The notes under the pieces: generated by a model | Seen by the model: the letters and a program-made list of their open reading frames with translations, nothing else | Told to the model about the DNA's origin: nothing | The model's database searches: none | Position numbers and translations under genes: made by a program | From: Aquatica leii | Taxonomy: Eukaryota > Arthropoda > Insecta > Coleoptera > Lampyridae | Direction: 5' to 3' | Assembly (NCBI GenBank): GCA_035610365.1 | Contig: CM069434.1 | Coordinates: forward strand, 104,644,806 to 104,708,805 | DNA: 64,000 nt | Shown here: in pieces, positions 45,351-56,288 of the stretch | Layout: every line of letters begins with the position of its first letter | Numbering within the stretch: the stretch's first letter is position 1

Positions 45351-45829
45351 CCATTACAGAGGATGTTATTCGAAAATTTTCTTTAAGCGAAACCATTTTA
45401 TGCAATTGTCAGCTCAACGACTTTGTCCTAAAATGACAGTCACTAGAAAAGATCGGCGGAGGGCGTCAAAACCGGAATCTAATTTTAATTCAATATACAG
45501 GGTATTACGTTAAAAAAATTTTGCACGTAACAGTCTTCATACCAACGTTTCCAGCAATTGTTACAACATATTTGGAAGCGGTGGAGCAATGAGTTCGGCT
45601 TGAAATAACAACAAAAAACGAAGTGAAAACTTAACCGTGGAGAATTAAAAAAAGACATGCTTGTCCTTATAAAAGAAGACAATGTGCCTTTCTTTAAATG
45701 GAAACTCGGACGGGTTAGTGAAGTGCACCTGGGTAAAGATGGGATTGTGCGAGTAGCTAAGATCAAGACCGCGAACGGTATAGTGCTAAGATCGTTCGCT
45801 AAAATTTGTCCTTTGTCTACTGACTAATT

Positions 45830-46734
45830 GTTCAACTTGATATTTTTAAATTTTTGAGTTGACTTTGTGTTTGATTTTTTATAATATTTTTACCTACTAT
45901 GTTACTCGTTTAGTATTAAGATTTTTAAACCACAGCGTTTTAAGGTGGTCGCCATTTTAGGCTTCTTACTTATATTTTTTTGTGTTAAAACTGTAAACCA
46001 GTGCGTGGTAATGCGCGCATACTAACTCGCGCAGAACAGATATGTAAGAAGGAATGTAACCCTTATTTTTCATCGACATTATTAAAAAAGTTATCGTTGG
46101 GTGTTCTTTCTAATTAAAAAAGTTACCAATTATTTACGTTCAAACAGCTTTTTTTCGGAGAAGTTGCAAAACGCATTAATAATTATAGTACAAAAATTAT
46201 TTAAATTTTTTACTGTCACGTAAGGTAGCAATATAGAAGAAAAAGAAGAATCGGTACTTAAAAATCGGAAAAGCCAGATAGAGTAGAGAACACGGCACTT
46301 GGCTTTTCCAGATATTTTTAACCGTTTTTTTTCCTAAGAAGAATACGTACCATTGCATCGTAGAATACTGCACGAGACCACAAGAATCTGCATCAAGTTA
46401 GCAAATAAAAAACTAACAAAGGTGCTTTTTCTTTCAAATCTTTGAGCTTCATGTTTTTTAGATTAAACGTGTAAAAGTTTGAATTGCAGCAGGTCATTGG
46501 CAACTAAGAGTAGTACCGTAAGAGTCTTTTCTACTAGCAATCAATTGCGTCAGCATCTTAAACGTCTTTCTTAACACCACACTCTTAATCTGTAGTAACT
46601 TACGTGACGAACAGTTCTCAATCTGACTATTTACACCTGCAGAACGCAAAACATACTACAAATAGTATACTCCAGGGCAAAACATTGGATTCGAAAAAAA
46701 CGTTTCGGACAGTTACCTGAGATGTAGAAACATC
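45830..46734. other. Possible BEL 3' LTR region and unassigned sequence
   Basis: Follows the BEL integrase stop. A purine tract AAGGTGG at about 45944 could be the polypurine tract, but no matching 5' LTR exists in the window, so an LTR cannot be proven. The rest is AT-rich with no ORF recognised. Confidence 0.3.
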
Positions 46735-46742
46735 AAATTGAT

Positions 46743-47590
46743 CAGTGACGTAACTACCGCCGGTCCAGCGGATGCAACGCGGTGTGGCCCCCAACTACAA
46801 AGGGCCCCCATTTGTGGTTTTTTTGCTTGTTCGTTACAGTTGAGAACAAAAAGTATTTATTTTGATATGATTTTTTAAAATGAAAATTAGGGATTCAATA
46901 TTTTAGTAGTCACTCAATTGAGACACCGATTTGTTGGCTTAAGCCAAATTGTCGATTCGTTCGCGATAATTCAGCCACAGAGTTTATTGGAGTTTTCTAA
47001 AGAACTTGCGAAGCGGTGCGAAAAGTTCAGCGAAATGTACTACGACGACGTAACCGATCAACTGTTAAATCAACTCTTGTCCTTGCGAAGCTGTCTGAAG
47101 GACCAATTGTCGAAAATCCCTTTTATCAGGGAGTTGGCAAACTTGGTTCTGATCGAGTATTTCAGTCTCTCGGTTAGGTTCCCGGATGTGTGTTCCGTAC
47201 TTTTACTCTTCTTGACAATTCCTGTGACAGTTGCAACGGCAGAGCGATCATTCTCGAAACTGAAGATGATCAAAAATTACCTTCAAAACTCGATGGGACA
47301 AGATAGGTTGTCGGACTTGAGTATTTTGTCCATAGAGAACAAGGTAACCAACTCCTTGAAAGCGAATCTGGACGAGATTATAGAAGCGTTCGTTAAAACG
47401 AAAGTCCGGAGGGTTAGAATCTAAGTATGTTATTCTTACACTGTAAATAGATTGTTCTTAAACGTTCGAAATACGCAAATGAAAACGGTGCCTAAAATTT
47501 TCCTTTCCCTCCTCCCCTTTTTTTTTGTTTGTAAGCTGGGGCCCCGGACCGACCATGCATCAAGGCCTCAGGAGGGATCGTACGCCACTG
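46743..47590 (+). mobile_element. Short hAT transposon (ZMYM1-like), C-terminal domain only
   Basis: 848 bp. Ends start CAGTGACGTA on the left and CAGTGGCGTA on the right (inverted). Flanks AAATTGAT (46735-46742) and AAGTTGAT (47591-47598) form an 8-bp duplication with one mismatch. GGGCCCCC-type stretches lie near both ends. Internally deleted derivative of a hAT of the same general family as 32884-36323, but with different termini. Confidence 0.78.
46918..47424 (+). pseudogene. hAT transposase C-terminal domain
   Basis: Open for 168 codons: RFVGLSQIVDSFAIIQPQSL, then FPDVCSVLLLFLTIPVTVAT, AERSFSKLKMIKNYLQNSMG and QDRLSDLSIL, ending KVRRVRI at a stop. This is the hAT dimerisation region typical of ZMYM1-like proteins. 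The apparent first Met is not a true start; the N-terminal finger and catalytic core are missing. Confidence 0.78.
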
Positions 47591-47819
47591 AAGTTGATTC
47601 TTTCAAAAAAATGCCTGAATAACAAATAAACATAATAATTTAATTTTTTATTAATTAAATAAAGAAAATTTAACTAAACAATACAAATAAGTATATATTT
47701 AGCGTCAACTTGTAACAGCACAGATATTCAAATTACATTAGTTACAATCTAATTACATAACTACATTAATAAATTATTTATGTACACACAAACGAAATTT
47801 ACTATAAAATAATTAAGCA

Positions 47820-49019
47820 TCACAGTCTACTTTCACAATGTTGTTTTTGATTAATACTCGGTTGTTCTGTACATATATACGCAATATTAATATTTCCTTC
47901 TGTGTGTGTTAATTTATTCTTTGTCATTTTGTTCCCTAACTTTGATTTGCCAGCAAAATGGTTTGTAATCTCTTCCAACGTTTTACCTTCGGTTTCAGGT
48001 AAAATAAAATATACACAAAATAAACCTACAAAGCTAAGACTTCCATAAAACCAATATATTCCAGGAATAGTTAGAAATGCGGTAAGTCTTAAAAATGTTT
48101 TATTAGAAGCGAATGAAAATACGTATGAACTTGCTCCAGAAAGTCCACATCCAGTAGCGCGTATTTCATGTGGATATATCTCTCCTATTAAGATCCACGG
48201 TAAAACGCGAAATCCGCAATGTGCCATGAAAGCTAAAAATACCAAAGCGACGAGAGAAATCCATTGGTAATAATCAAAATCAAAACTAGTATTAGTTACC
48301 GGTTCTTCGTGTATGACGAAAGTTTGTATGTCCATAATATATGCATAAGTCCCAATAATAAAATCAGAAAGCCCTACTCCTACAATCGATACAAACGCCA
48401 TTATGCGTTTGCCAAAAAACCTTACTAAGAATAAACTAACAATTGATCCAAGCAACTCAGCCACGCCCATTATAATAGTTGCATAGTACACATCTATGGG
48501 AGAACGTAAAGTTTGAAAAAGTTTAACCGCATACGTTTGCAATGTACTCGATCCGGTAAAATGGGATAAAAAATATAAAAGCGATACCATTCCGAATGGC
48601 CACAGAAACTTTTTTTTTGTGTACACTTTCAAAGAATTTATTCTGCTACCTAAACACGGATGTACTGCACTTTTTTTATTGAATTCTTCTACTTGCAGAT
48701 TTTTTTGACTTCGACAAATTTCTTGTATTTCTGGTTCGATTTCTTCAAGGCTAGTCCAACCGCGTAACCACGCTAAACTTTTACGTGCTTTGTCGATTTT
48801 ATTATTCATTATTAACCAATGAGGACTTTCTGGCATAAAACATAACAAACAAAATGACGTAACCGGAAATATACAACTTATTAAAGCTACTGTGCGCCAT
48901 TCTAAAAATGTACCCAACACAAATTCGATTAAAATTCCTAAGATAACTGCTAAAGAACTCGAAGCAGCTAAGGCTCCTCTAAGATGCGGTTGTGTTATTT
49001 CGGAAACGTAGGTGAGTAT
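47820..49019 (-). CDS. Facilitated trehalose/sugar transporter paralogue (Tret1-like), last exon
   Basis: Minus strand; begins after a TTTTTAG acceptor with ILTYVSEITQPHLRG in phase 0, 399 codons, undamaged. Motifs: PESPHWLIMNN (before the central loop) and PETEGKTLEEI followed by a short cytosolic tail ending HCESRL. It parallels exon 3 of gene 1, with which it shares FLWPFG, PLALL/SLVAL-type helices, PWxLIGE and SSAxSYLxxFxSNK-like stretches. A candidate AATAAA on the minus strand lies at 47652-47647, about 170 bp past the stop. It runs towards gene 1, so the pair is convergent. Likely a plasma-membrane sugar carrier; the substrate is inferred from the family only. Confidence 0.85.
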   Translation of the reverse strand: MLTYVSEITQPHLRGALAASSSLAVILGILIEFVLGTFLEWRTVALISCIFPVTSFCLLCFMPESPHWLIMNNKIDKARKSLAWLRGWTSLEEIEPEIQEICRSQKNLQVEEFNKKSAVHPCLGSRINSLKVYTKKKFLWPFGMVSLLYFLSHFTGSSTLQTYAVKLFQTLRSPIDVYYATIIMGVAELLGSIVSLFLVRFFGKRIMAFVSIVGVGLSDFIIGTYAYIMDIQTFVIHEEPVTNTSFDFDYYQWISLVALVFLAFMAHCGFRVLPWILIGEIYPHEIRATGCGLSGASSYVFSFASNKTFLRLTAFLTIPGIYWFYGSLSFVGLFCVYFILPETEGKTLEEITNHFAGKSKLGNKMTKNKLTHTEGNINIAYICTEQPSINQKQHCESRL

Positions 49020-49074
49020 CTAAAAATAATATGATTTATTGATACAATTAGGTTAATAGATGGAAAATACGAAC

Positions 49075-49277
49075 CGGTGCTTCAACTAGTCCTCCAAAAA
49101 ATCCACCCATAGACAATGCTAAATATAGATGCCATACTTCATTAGAAAAGTAAAATATAACCCAACATACTATGAATGGAAAATTTATAATTTGCATTGA
49201 TCTTTTTCTGCCGATAGGATCAGTTGCAACTCCTGATACTAGACAACCAAGTGGAACGCACATCATATTTATCGATC
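49075..49277 (-). CDS. Facilitated trehalose/sugar transporter paralogue, penultimate exon
   Basis: 203 bp, the same length as exon 2 of gene 1, with the same phases. Acceptor TTCTAG precedes SINMMCVPLGCLVSG; loop motif PIGRKRS follows; the exon ends GGFFGGLVEAP at a GT donor (49074-49073). The downstream intron is 55 bp. It needs an upstream exon ending in phase 1 with G, as in gene 1. I could not find that exon nearby. The frame stays open a little upstream (to about 49370, containing GWIAALQ), but no usable splice donor or ATG-led N-terminus was recognised. The gene is therefore incomplete as annotated. Confidence 0.82.
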
Positions 49278-50457
49278 CTAGAAAAAAATGTAACATTAAA
49301 TTTAATCATTATATTGTATAAAATTTTAAGCATAACACAAAAAGACAACTGTAATGCGGCTATCCATCCAAAAAAAGTATTTTCTATAGAATAAACTTAA
49401 TAGATTTATTGTCTCTTTGTGCGCCTAAAGTTTTATGCAACATTTATCATTTGGTACAGTCTTTGAATTGCTGTTGTTGTTGGTGTGGTCATCTATTCCT
49501 CTTTACCTTTTTAATCTTTTGTGCGTTCTGCTTTCTAATAAATCATTGTTTTTTTAATGTTTTTTACTTTATTGGCTACGCATTTTTTTAATCAAAATAC
49601 CTACTTTTTTGGGATTTGTTAGATCAAAATGATTTTTTCTGGGAATGATCTTCTTGTGTTTATAGAACGTTTCATTAGGTTTGACGAATCGTACATGTTT
49701 TGTAATGTCTCACCTCATCCACTTCATTACTTGGTTTTTGATTCAAATTACGACAAGTATTTTGTACAACGAAGGTTAGCAAATTGATCAGAATCTACAT
49801 ACCCTATCAAAAATGCCACATAGAAACCAATAGAATATTAAATAAGTTTCAATAGAAATGAATTAGTTGCATTAGAATTAATGGGTTTTGTAGTATGATG
49901 TTTAAACGGAATTATCTGTAAATGATAAAAGTTTCTTATTAAAAAGCTTGTAATCTGTAATTACACATCAAATTTTAACAGTTTTTAATAGTTTTGTACT
50001 AAGAAATAATAAAATTCTAAAGTTTAATATTTATTTATGGTTTTCTATATTTGAAAATATTTAATAAATAATTTCACATCAAATTTAAATGTAGTATTTA
50101 ATGATTAAAATAATGACAATGAAAATTTTAACAGCTGCTTCTGATTTTCTATTTTTTAAATAGTGGATGTCCGCGCATGGCTTGATGTTTGAGTTTAAAC
50201 AAGAATTGTTTTAGTAGAAGTTTCTGCTAAAAGTGTAATAAAACCTCAATATTATTTATATATAAAAAAAAGTTTTCTTTTTATAACATCAAAAAGAACC
50301 TGCCAAACGTAGATAATCATGTTCTTGTTTCACTTATCAACGCCGATCTTATCATTTGTCGATGTGATTTTGTAAACTTATAATTTGAACAATTAAATTT
50401 ATATTATATAAAATGAGTATTCTTTATTTAAAAATTTCTTTGGCGAAATAAACAAAA
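49278..50457. other. Upstream of transporter gene 2; first exon not identified
   Basis: AT-rich. A minus-strand run near 49340-49370 reads GWIAAL, reminiscent of the SWIG/SWIA end of exon 1 in this family, but lacks a clean donor. No other coding signal. Confidence 0.3.
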
Positions 50458-52715
50458 ATGAAGAATAAATACGAAATATGTAAATCTATGAATAACAAAA
50501 TAGTAGCAGTAGAAGACAGAATGAAATTGTTTGATGAACTAAATAAATTGTCACAATGAAAGAAGTGTCACGAGCAAAGATTTAATAGAACATCAAGAAC
50601 AAGCCACGCACAAGTTAAAAATATTATTCTCAAATTTTTATGAAAAAACTCTTTGGTCAACGTACCACAAGCAGTTTGAAACCGCAGCTACAGTTAATGG
50701 TTGGAATATTGCCTACTGTTTTTGCCCACCTCCAAGAAAAATACGAACTCTTTATTTTACGTTTAGAAAAGGGATATAAAGATGCTCATCTTTAACAGGT
50801 GTAGCCCAAATAAAAAGTTGTGTTCAAAAAGCTGCAGAAATTCTTTGAGGGTTTGACACGGCTTGCGTATCCTACAGCACCTTCCTGGAGCAATTGGCTA
50901 TTCAAACCTTTGTGGACGGTCTCCAAGACAGCGAAACGCAGCAAACTTTACGGTTAGCTAGACCTAAAACATTGGATAACGCGTTAGTGCATGCTTTAGG
51001 GTTTGAAGCAGTAAAACGGGAATCGGACCAAAACCAAGACGGTTATAAACTCTGTTGTGCTGCGGAAGTACCCGCGCAGACACTAGAAAACATCAAGGAA
51101 ATGCGGACAAATGTTTTGGGAAAGAGGAGTAACGACTTTAAACTACGGTAAAATAGGTCACAAACGACGACACCATACTAAACCTAAGAAGAAGACAAGA
51201 AGAGTGCTCAAAAGTTTGGAACGAATTATCCAAAAGAGACAAACGTTAGTCTCGCCTAATCATATACCGAAGACTAACATTCAAATAGCATAGCCTATAG
51301 AGCAATTGCACAATCTCAAAGGTAAGATCAATGGAAAAAGTGTTTAGTTACTAGTTGACACGGGAGCGACAATGACCATCATTTGTCCGGACATATTATA
51401 GGGAAATGAGAAGACATCACGAGTGACAGTACGACTTCAAACGGCGACGGGCAAAGAAATATCTACTCACGAACAAGTACAAGTGACCATTGGTTTAGGA
51501 AATAGATTACTCGACCATCAAGTATTGGTAGCCCTCATTACGGAAGAAGTTATCTTGGAAATAAACGTTATAAAGAAGTATGGATTCTATTTGAATATAA
51601 ACAATATAAAGAAAATAGTCAATAAAGAAACTCATTTTCATTTGTCAAAAAAAACAGTCGTGCGAGTCTTATTGAGTGAAGAAGTGGTTCTGTACTGAAA
51701 GTGTGAAAATCTCCAAAAAGGCTACATTTGCACTATCGAACCAATGGAAGGCGATTTAGCACTACTTGCTAGTAGAACTTTAGTACGAGTGAAAAACACG
51801 ATGCCAGTAAAAATTTTGAATGTCAACTCAGATTCAGTAACGTTGAAAAAGAAGACCGTGGTAGGACAATGCACGCCAGCATCTCATAATGCGAAATGCG
51901 TGAATTCTAGTAAAGATGCATCGCCGAAGAAGTGTCTACAACATTTATTAAACATTCGTATCTTCAAATGCCAAAACTTCAGCCAAGACTAGCTGGCTAA
52001 AGTTAAAGTGTTGATCCGGCAATATAAACATGTGTTTGCCCTGAAGAGTGCTTCCAAAAAAAGAACTAACGTGGTAAAGCGTAAAATTAATACAGGAGAC
52101 GCTCGGCCGATACGACAACATACATGACGACTTCTTTTGGCAAAAAGAGAAGAAACCGAACAAATAGTTACGAATATGGAGAAAAAATATGTGATTGTAC
52201 GTTCCATTATCCCATGAGCGTCCCTAGTAGCACTCTAAAAAAAGGATCAACGAGGTTTTGCGTAGACTACAGGCAGCTTAACGTAGCGACCAAAAAACAC
52301 AGCTACCATTTACCGAGAATTGACGATACTTTAGACATTTTGCTAGGGTCTCAATAGTTTTCCACGTTGGATTTAAAAAGTGGTTACTGGCAGGTAGAAT
52401 TGGAACTCAAGATTTGTAAAATACAGTTTTTACGATTGGAACGGGTTTGTGCCAGTTCATTGTGATGCTCTTCGGCTTGTCTAACGCTTCTGCTACGTTC
52501 GAGCGTTTGATGGAGACCATTTTGCACAGACTGCTTTGAAAAACGTGCTTGGTTTACCTATACGACGTGATCGTGGTTAGAAAATACTTTGAAAAACACT
52601 GAAACAACATGAAAAAAGTATTCCAACGACTACGTGAGGCAAATCTAAAACTGAACCCAAAAAAATGCAACGTATTTACAAAGAAAGTGCAATACCTTGG
52701 CCACGTCTTTTTCTT
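50458..52715 (+). mobile_element. Truncated gypsy retrotransposon (Gag, protease, RT start)
   Basis: Plus strand. Gag from ATG at 50458 with stops; its capsid end reads SYSTFLEQLAIQTFVDGLQD and SETQQTLRLARPKTLDNALV (50870-50980). Protease: LLVDTGATMTIICPDIL at about 51351 with the canonical DTGA. RT: STRFCVDYRQLNVATKK at about 52250, FSTLDLKSGYWQVE at 52360, then LKLNPKKCNVFTKKVQYLGHV near 52650-52710, where it stops abruptly. RNase H, integrase and both LTRs are absent. Numerous stops. Confidence 0.82.
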
Positions 52716-53689
52716 GAATATCGTTTAATTTAATTAGTTACGTGTACTTACAATCGTGTGAATATTTCGTATATAAATAAATTCGTTTTAAAAAAATTGT
52801 TACAATAAGAATTTTTCGATAAAAAGTGAGATAAAATATTTTAATTTGGCATCCACAGTATAAATATTTGATATTGAGTTTTTTGTCGGTAATTACTTAT
52901 TAGAAAAGTATGAGTTTTTTTGGTTTTAAACGGTCTATCTGCATTAAAAACTATTTACTTCTAAAAAATGTACCGTTTTCTATTAGTTTCTAACATAATG
53001 CCATTAATTCTATAGGAATCTCTCCTTAAATTTTAATTAGTTTAAATAAGTAATTAGCAGAACATAAACGCTTATTGTATTGATTAAATAAAAACTTATT
53101 GGTTTCTATGTGGTTTCTGCCATAAGATAACTATTATGCTATTATTCTTGGGTATCCTTTTATTAATTTTTTTACTAACTAAAAATAATGGATTTACTAT
53201 CGGTTTTTGTTGTTTAGGTCTGGGATTTAAAGTTTTTGTATTCCTTCGCTGTTTCTCTCGCTGACTATTAAAAGTTTACTATCTAAATGTGTTTAAAACG
53301 GAATAACTTTGGTTTGCTTTAGTGTTTAAAGTTTTTACTAAAGTGAATTAAAATTCGATACGAGTGGAAAGTTCCGAACGCAAGCATAAGAAATTACATA
53401 TATCAAATTTTTATTTCAACAGAGTAACAGATCGGCATAAACTCTATTACATTGTATTGACAGCGTACCTATCATAAAATTAGAAAATGCAAGAAAAAAT
53501 GTGAATTGAATACACATCAATGTTAAAGAACTATATAACTATATATACGAAAAACTTAATTAAAATGAAAGAAAACTTTCTCTGATGAATTATGGTTAAT
53601 AAAAGACTTCTACAAAGATGTTGCCTTCTCCCTCGCTTTCAAAATATACATCGATACCACTAAATACTAAATATACCAAAAACATAGTG
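52716..53689. other. No assignable content
   Basis: AT-rich region after the truncated gypsy element. No ORF, RNA gene or repeat recognised. Confidence 0.4.
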
Positions 53690-54110
53690 AAGACAATGTA
53701 GCACGATAGGCATAGATATTAGCCAAAAAAAGATGAATAGTATCCTATTTGCCGACGATCAAATTAAAACAGCTTAGGATGAAAACGACATATTAAGGAA
53801 ATTAATCGACATATACAAAAAATAGAGTTTAACAATGAGCATGGATAAGGTAATAATAAATGGGATGAAAAACTAAAAAATAAATAAAATTAAAATACAA
53901 AAACTACTAACTGACACTACAAAGAAGAAAAAACTGGTATGGTATGGACACATGAAAAACTTGGAGCAAGAAAAAGAAGCGACGAACAATAACATGCGAC
54001 AAAGACATCAAAAAAGTTATGAAGAAAAGAAATCTCTAAAGAAATTATTTCTTGAACAAAGAAATATAAAAACAAAGATAATACAGATAATTATTTTTTT
54101 AAAGATTTAT
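53690..54110 (+). mobile_element. LINE reverse transcriptase fragment
   Basis: Plus strand: NSILFADDQIKTA (catalytic F-A-DD box) at about 53738-53776, then DENDILRKLIDIYKK and LTMSMDKVI. After internal loss, KKKKLVWYGHMKNLEQEKEA at about 53926, the 'WYGHV.R' C-terminal motif of insect LINEs. About 400 bp in all; no endonuclease or 3' tail recognised. Confidence 0.65.
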
Positions 54111-54562
54111 ATTGGTTTTCCGGAGTTTTTTATTTTGCTTGTCAACATATGAGCTCTGCAGAAAATTTTTTATTGTGGTCAGCTAATGTGACACATTGAT
54201 TTCCAATTGACAGTAGTATCTTTTCTGTTTAATTCTTTAGTTATTTCTTTGCTGTTATATACTATTTGCATAACGGTTTGTTTTATCTTATTTAGTTCAT
54301 TCTGTATTCTTGTTTTATTTAATATGTATGTATCTCTTTTTCTTATATTCTTTTTTTATGAGCGATTGTGTGAGCACTTTAACCTGGTGATTGTTTTTGT
54401 CTCTTTTAGAAGAAAGAAATAAAAGGTTTCTGTTTCCTTCTGTTGAGTGCAAACAAACTTCTTATTTTTATAGATTTGTTGATTTTACTGTTGATTTGAA
54501 ATTGAGAAAGACTGTAACTTTGTTTTTTGTATTTATACGTATTCTTGTTTAGTCGGTTTATT

Positions 54563-55076
54563 TTAACTGCAAATAGCTATAAACGACGGTAAACACGTTG
54601 AATTAGTTTAACACTGAGCGTTGAACTAATTCAACATGTTTACCGTCGTTTATAGCTATTTACAGTTAACTTTAGACACATAGTAAAATTAAACTATGAG
54701 ATGGCTCTGCCATCAAACACTTTTAAATCGTTTCTTCGTCATACTTAAATATAATCTATAAGGGGCGTCAATGCAATTGTGGGAACTACATTAGAGTGTA
54801 TCTCCTACTGCTGATGAGCCCCAAAAGGGCGAAACGGCCGTCCAGTAGTTTATTCTGATGGCGTTTGCACAATTGCATTGACATTGCTTATCCCCAATGT
54901 CCTTTTACGTTGTGGTTTTATCCCGACGAATTATTCAAAGCTGATTTTGAATTTCGCAGATGTTAAACTAATTCAACGTATTAACAATCGTTTATAGCTA
55001 CTTACAGTTAACTTTAGACACATAGTAAAATTATACTATGAGATGGCTCTGCCATCAAACACTTTTGAATCAGTTT
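54563..55076 (+). repeat. Hammerhead-bearing 342-bp repeat unit with tandem and inverted partial copies
   Basis: A full unit at 54620-54961 starts GTTGAACTAATTCAAC. A second direct, partial copy at 54962-55076 matches its first 115 bp (shared CTATGAGATGGCTCTGCCAT). An inverted 50-bp copy of the unit start lies at 54563-54612, giving a palindrome around the 7-base loop ACTGAGC. Head-to-tail plus inverted terminal copies with one hammerhead per unit are the arrangement of Penelope-like elements and retrozymes. No protein is encoded here. Confidence 0.78.
54805..54848 (+). ncRNA. Hammerhead ribozyme, type I, minimal
   Basis: All core parts are present. Stem I is CTACTG (54805-54810) with CAGTAG (54843-54848), perfect 6 bp. 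The core CTGATGA is at 54811-54817. Stem II is GCCC/GGGC around loop CAAAA (54818-54830). GAAA is at 54831-54834. Stem III is a very short self-complementary ACGGCCGT (54834-54841). The cleavage triplet GTC ends at 54842, so cleavage is predicted between 54842 and 54843. Tiny stem III is typical of hammerheads in Penelope-like elements and retrozymes. No base of the conserved core is altered, so the RNA should be able to self-cleave, perhaps better as a dimer because stem III is so short. Confidence 0.9.
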
Positions 55077-56284
55077 ATTTTGTTTATAGGCGTTTAAGTT
55101 TCATTGAGAAATGTTTGCAGAATAATGAATAATCAATAAATATCTGGTTTTCAATTGATGATCATATTTACGCTTTTTTATTTTGTTATGTTAACAATTT
55201 TTTGATATAACTTGCGTACAGTATGAATATCGTCCCTGAACGCTCTCGTGGTAAATTCGGAGTGTTGGCTGTCATTTTTGTTTTTTTCTTGACATGTGGA
55301 TATCAAATAATAAAAAAAAGACATTTCCGCTCAATGTAAAAAGGATTGTACATAAAACTCAACGTTTGCGTCTAGTGAGACTTTCATTTTTAAATAATTG
55401 CTTTCATTCAGTTATTAACAAGTAAATTGGTTTTACTTCTTATTTTAGGGTGTCTGTGGGCAACTTGGGCAAACGCCGCGTGTTTGTCTCTTTGGAATGG
55501 TACATGTTAATTAAATACATTTTGCTCGAATCAATAACTAGGAGTACGAACTCAATTTGACATTAGTTACCAACATCAATTTCTTAAAGTAATCTGGGGT
55601 CAAGTCGTTGACGTACTTTGTGTGATGGTCTATTAAACTTGGAGGCACAGCTGCGATAGAAATAGTAAAAATCATTCGGAAGCTTGACGCATTCAGTTAC
55701 AACGATTTATTTTTTGAGCAACCTAATTGTGATATCATCATATATCTAATTATTTCTTTCCTTACACTTTTAACAATTTTACAAAACGTTACGGCCATGT
55801 CACAAAGGTGAGTCGACTTTTATCATTCTCTATTATTTCGTATGCGTGTCGAAAGTAAAATGCGTACGGCATAAGTTTGCTTCTGATTGCCAATTCACTA
55901 GGTTCGCATCGAATAAAGGTTTAATTATTCGATTACCTATTAATTTATACTGCACTACGATAATTTTATGTGTAGAATGTTTTTTACCTTTAGAGGCTTA
56001 TATCAACGTTATTGACTGTGACATTTCTCGACGAAGATGAACTCTTAATTGTTATTAATGTAATTCTTTATCGCTTCTTTTTTTTTCTTTCTTAAAAATA
56101 AGTATATTCATTGTTATAACCTGTGTTTTGTCATTTGTTTTGTTTCTTGCTTGACAGATTTAAACGGTATCTGCAGTTAATAGTTTCCGAACCGTTTTGG
56201 CGCCTTTTTAATTATTTTCTGATTAGTAGACTGAGAATCATCTGCAACCATCTTGCCAAATTAGATTGAATTACCCGCTTACTT
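55077..56284. other. No assignable content
   Basis: AT-rich. A 64-codon ORF at 55846-56040 and a 38-codon ORF at 55224-55340 with a hydrophobic stretch are not recognisable and probably chance. Confidence 0.35.
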
Positions 56285-56288
56285 TTAA

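Larger units (their letters stand above)
41340..45826 (+). mobile_element. BEL/Pao retrotransposon pol remnant, interrupted twice
   Basis: Plus strand. About 41384-41680 has KRIMLSEVSQIFDPLGLLSP and a following W, the end of the Pao RT/peptidase region. 41700-42140 has RNase H-like traces (DSxTVLGWI as DLxMIVLGWI). 42420-42530 has the integrase zinc-binding traces. 42540-42930 has the integrase core (LVTKAMHLELVTDLTNDAF, YSDNGTTFVSANFK). The core is cut at 42936 by a mariner and resumes at 44297 as DWHFIPPRSPHF. A gypsy LTR/leader intervenes (44380-45350). The integrase tail returns at about 45540-45826: RGELKKDMLVLIKEDNVP, GRVSEVHLGKDGIVRVAKI, LRSFAKICPLSTD. No 5' part is present. Confidence 0.82.

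Noticed and set aside
49340..49370. GWIAALQ on the minus strand as the end of exon 1 of transporter gene 2
   Set aside because: No donor with the required phase; the only phase-1 GT would create a stop at the joint, and no N-terminal helix precedes it.
55224..55340. 38-codon ORF with a hydrophobic stretch
   Set aside because: Too short, no context and no recognisable similarity; any AT-rich sequence yields such ORFs.
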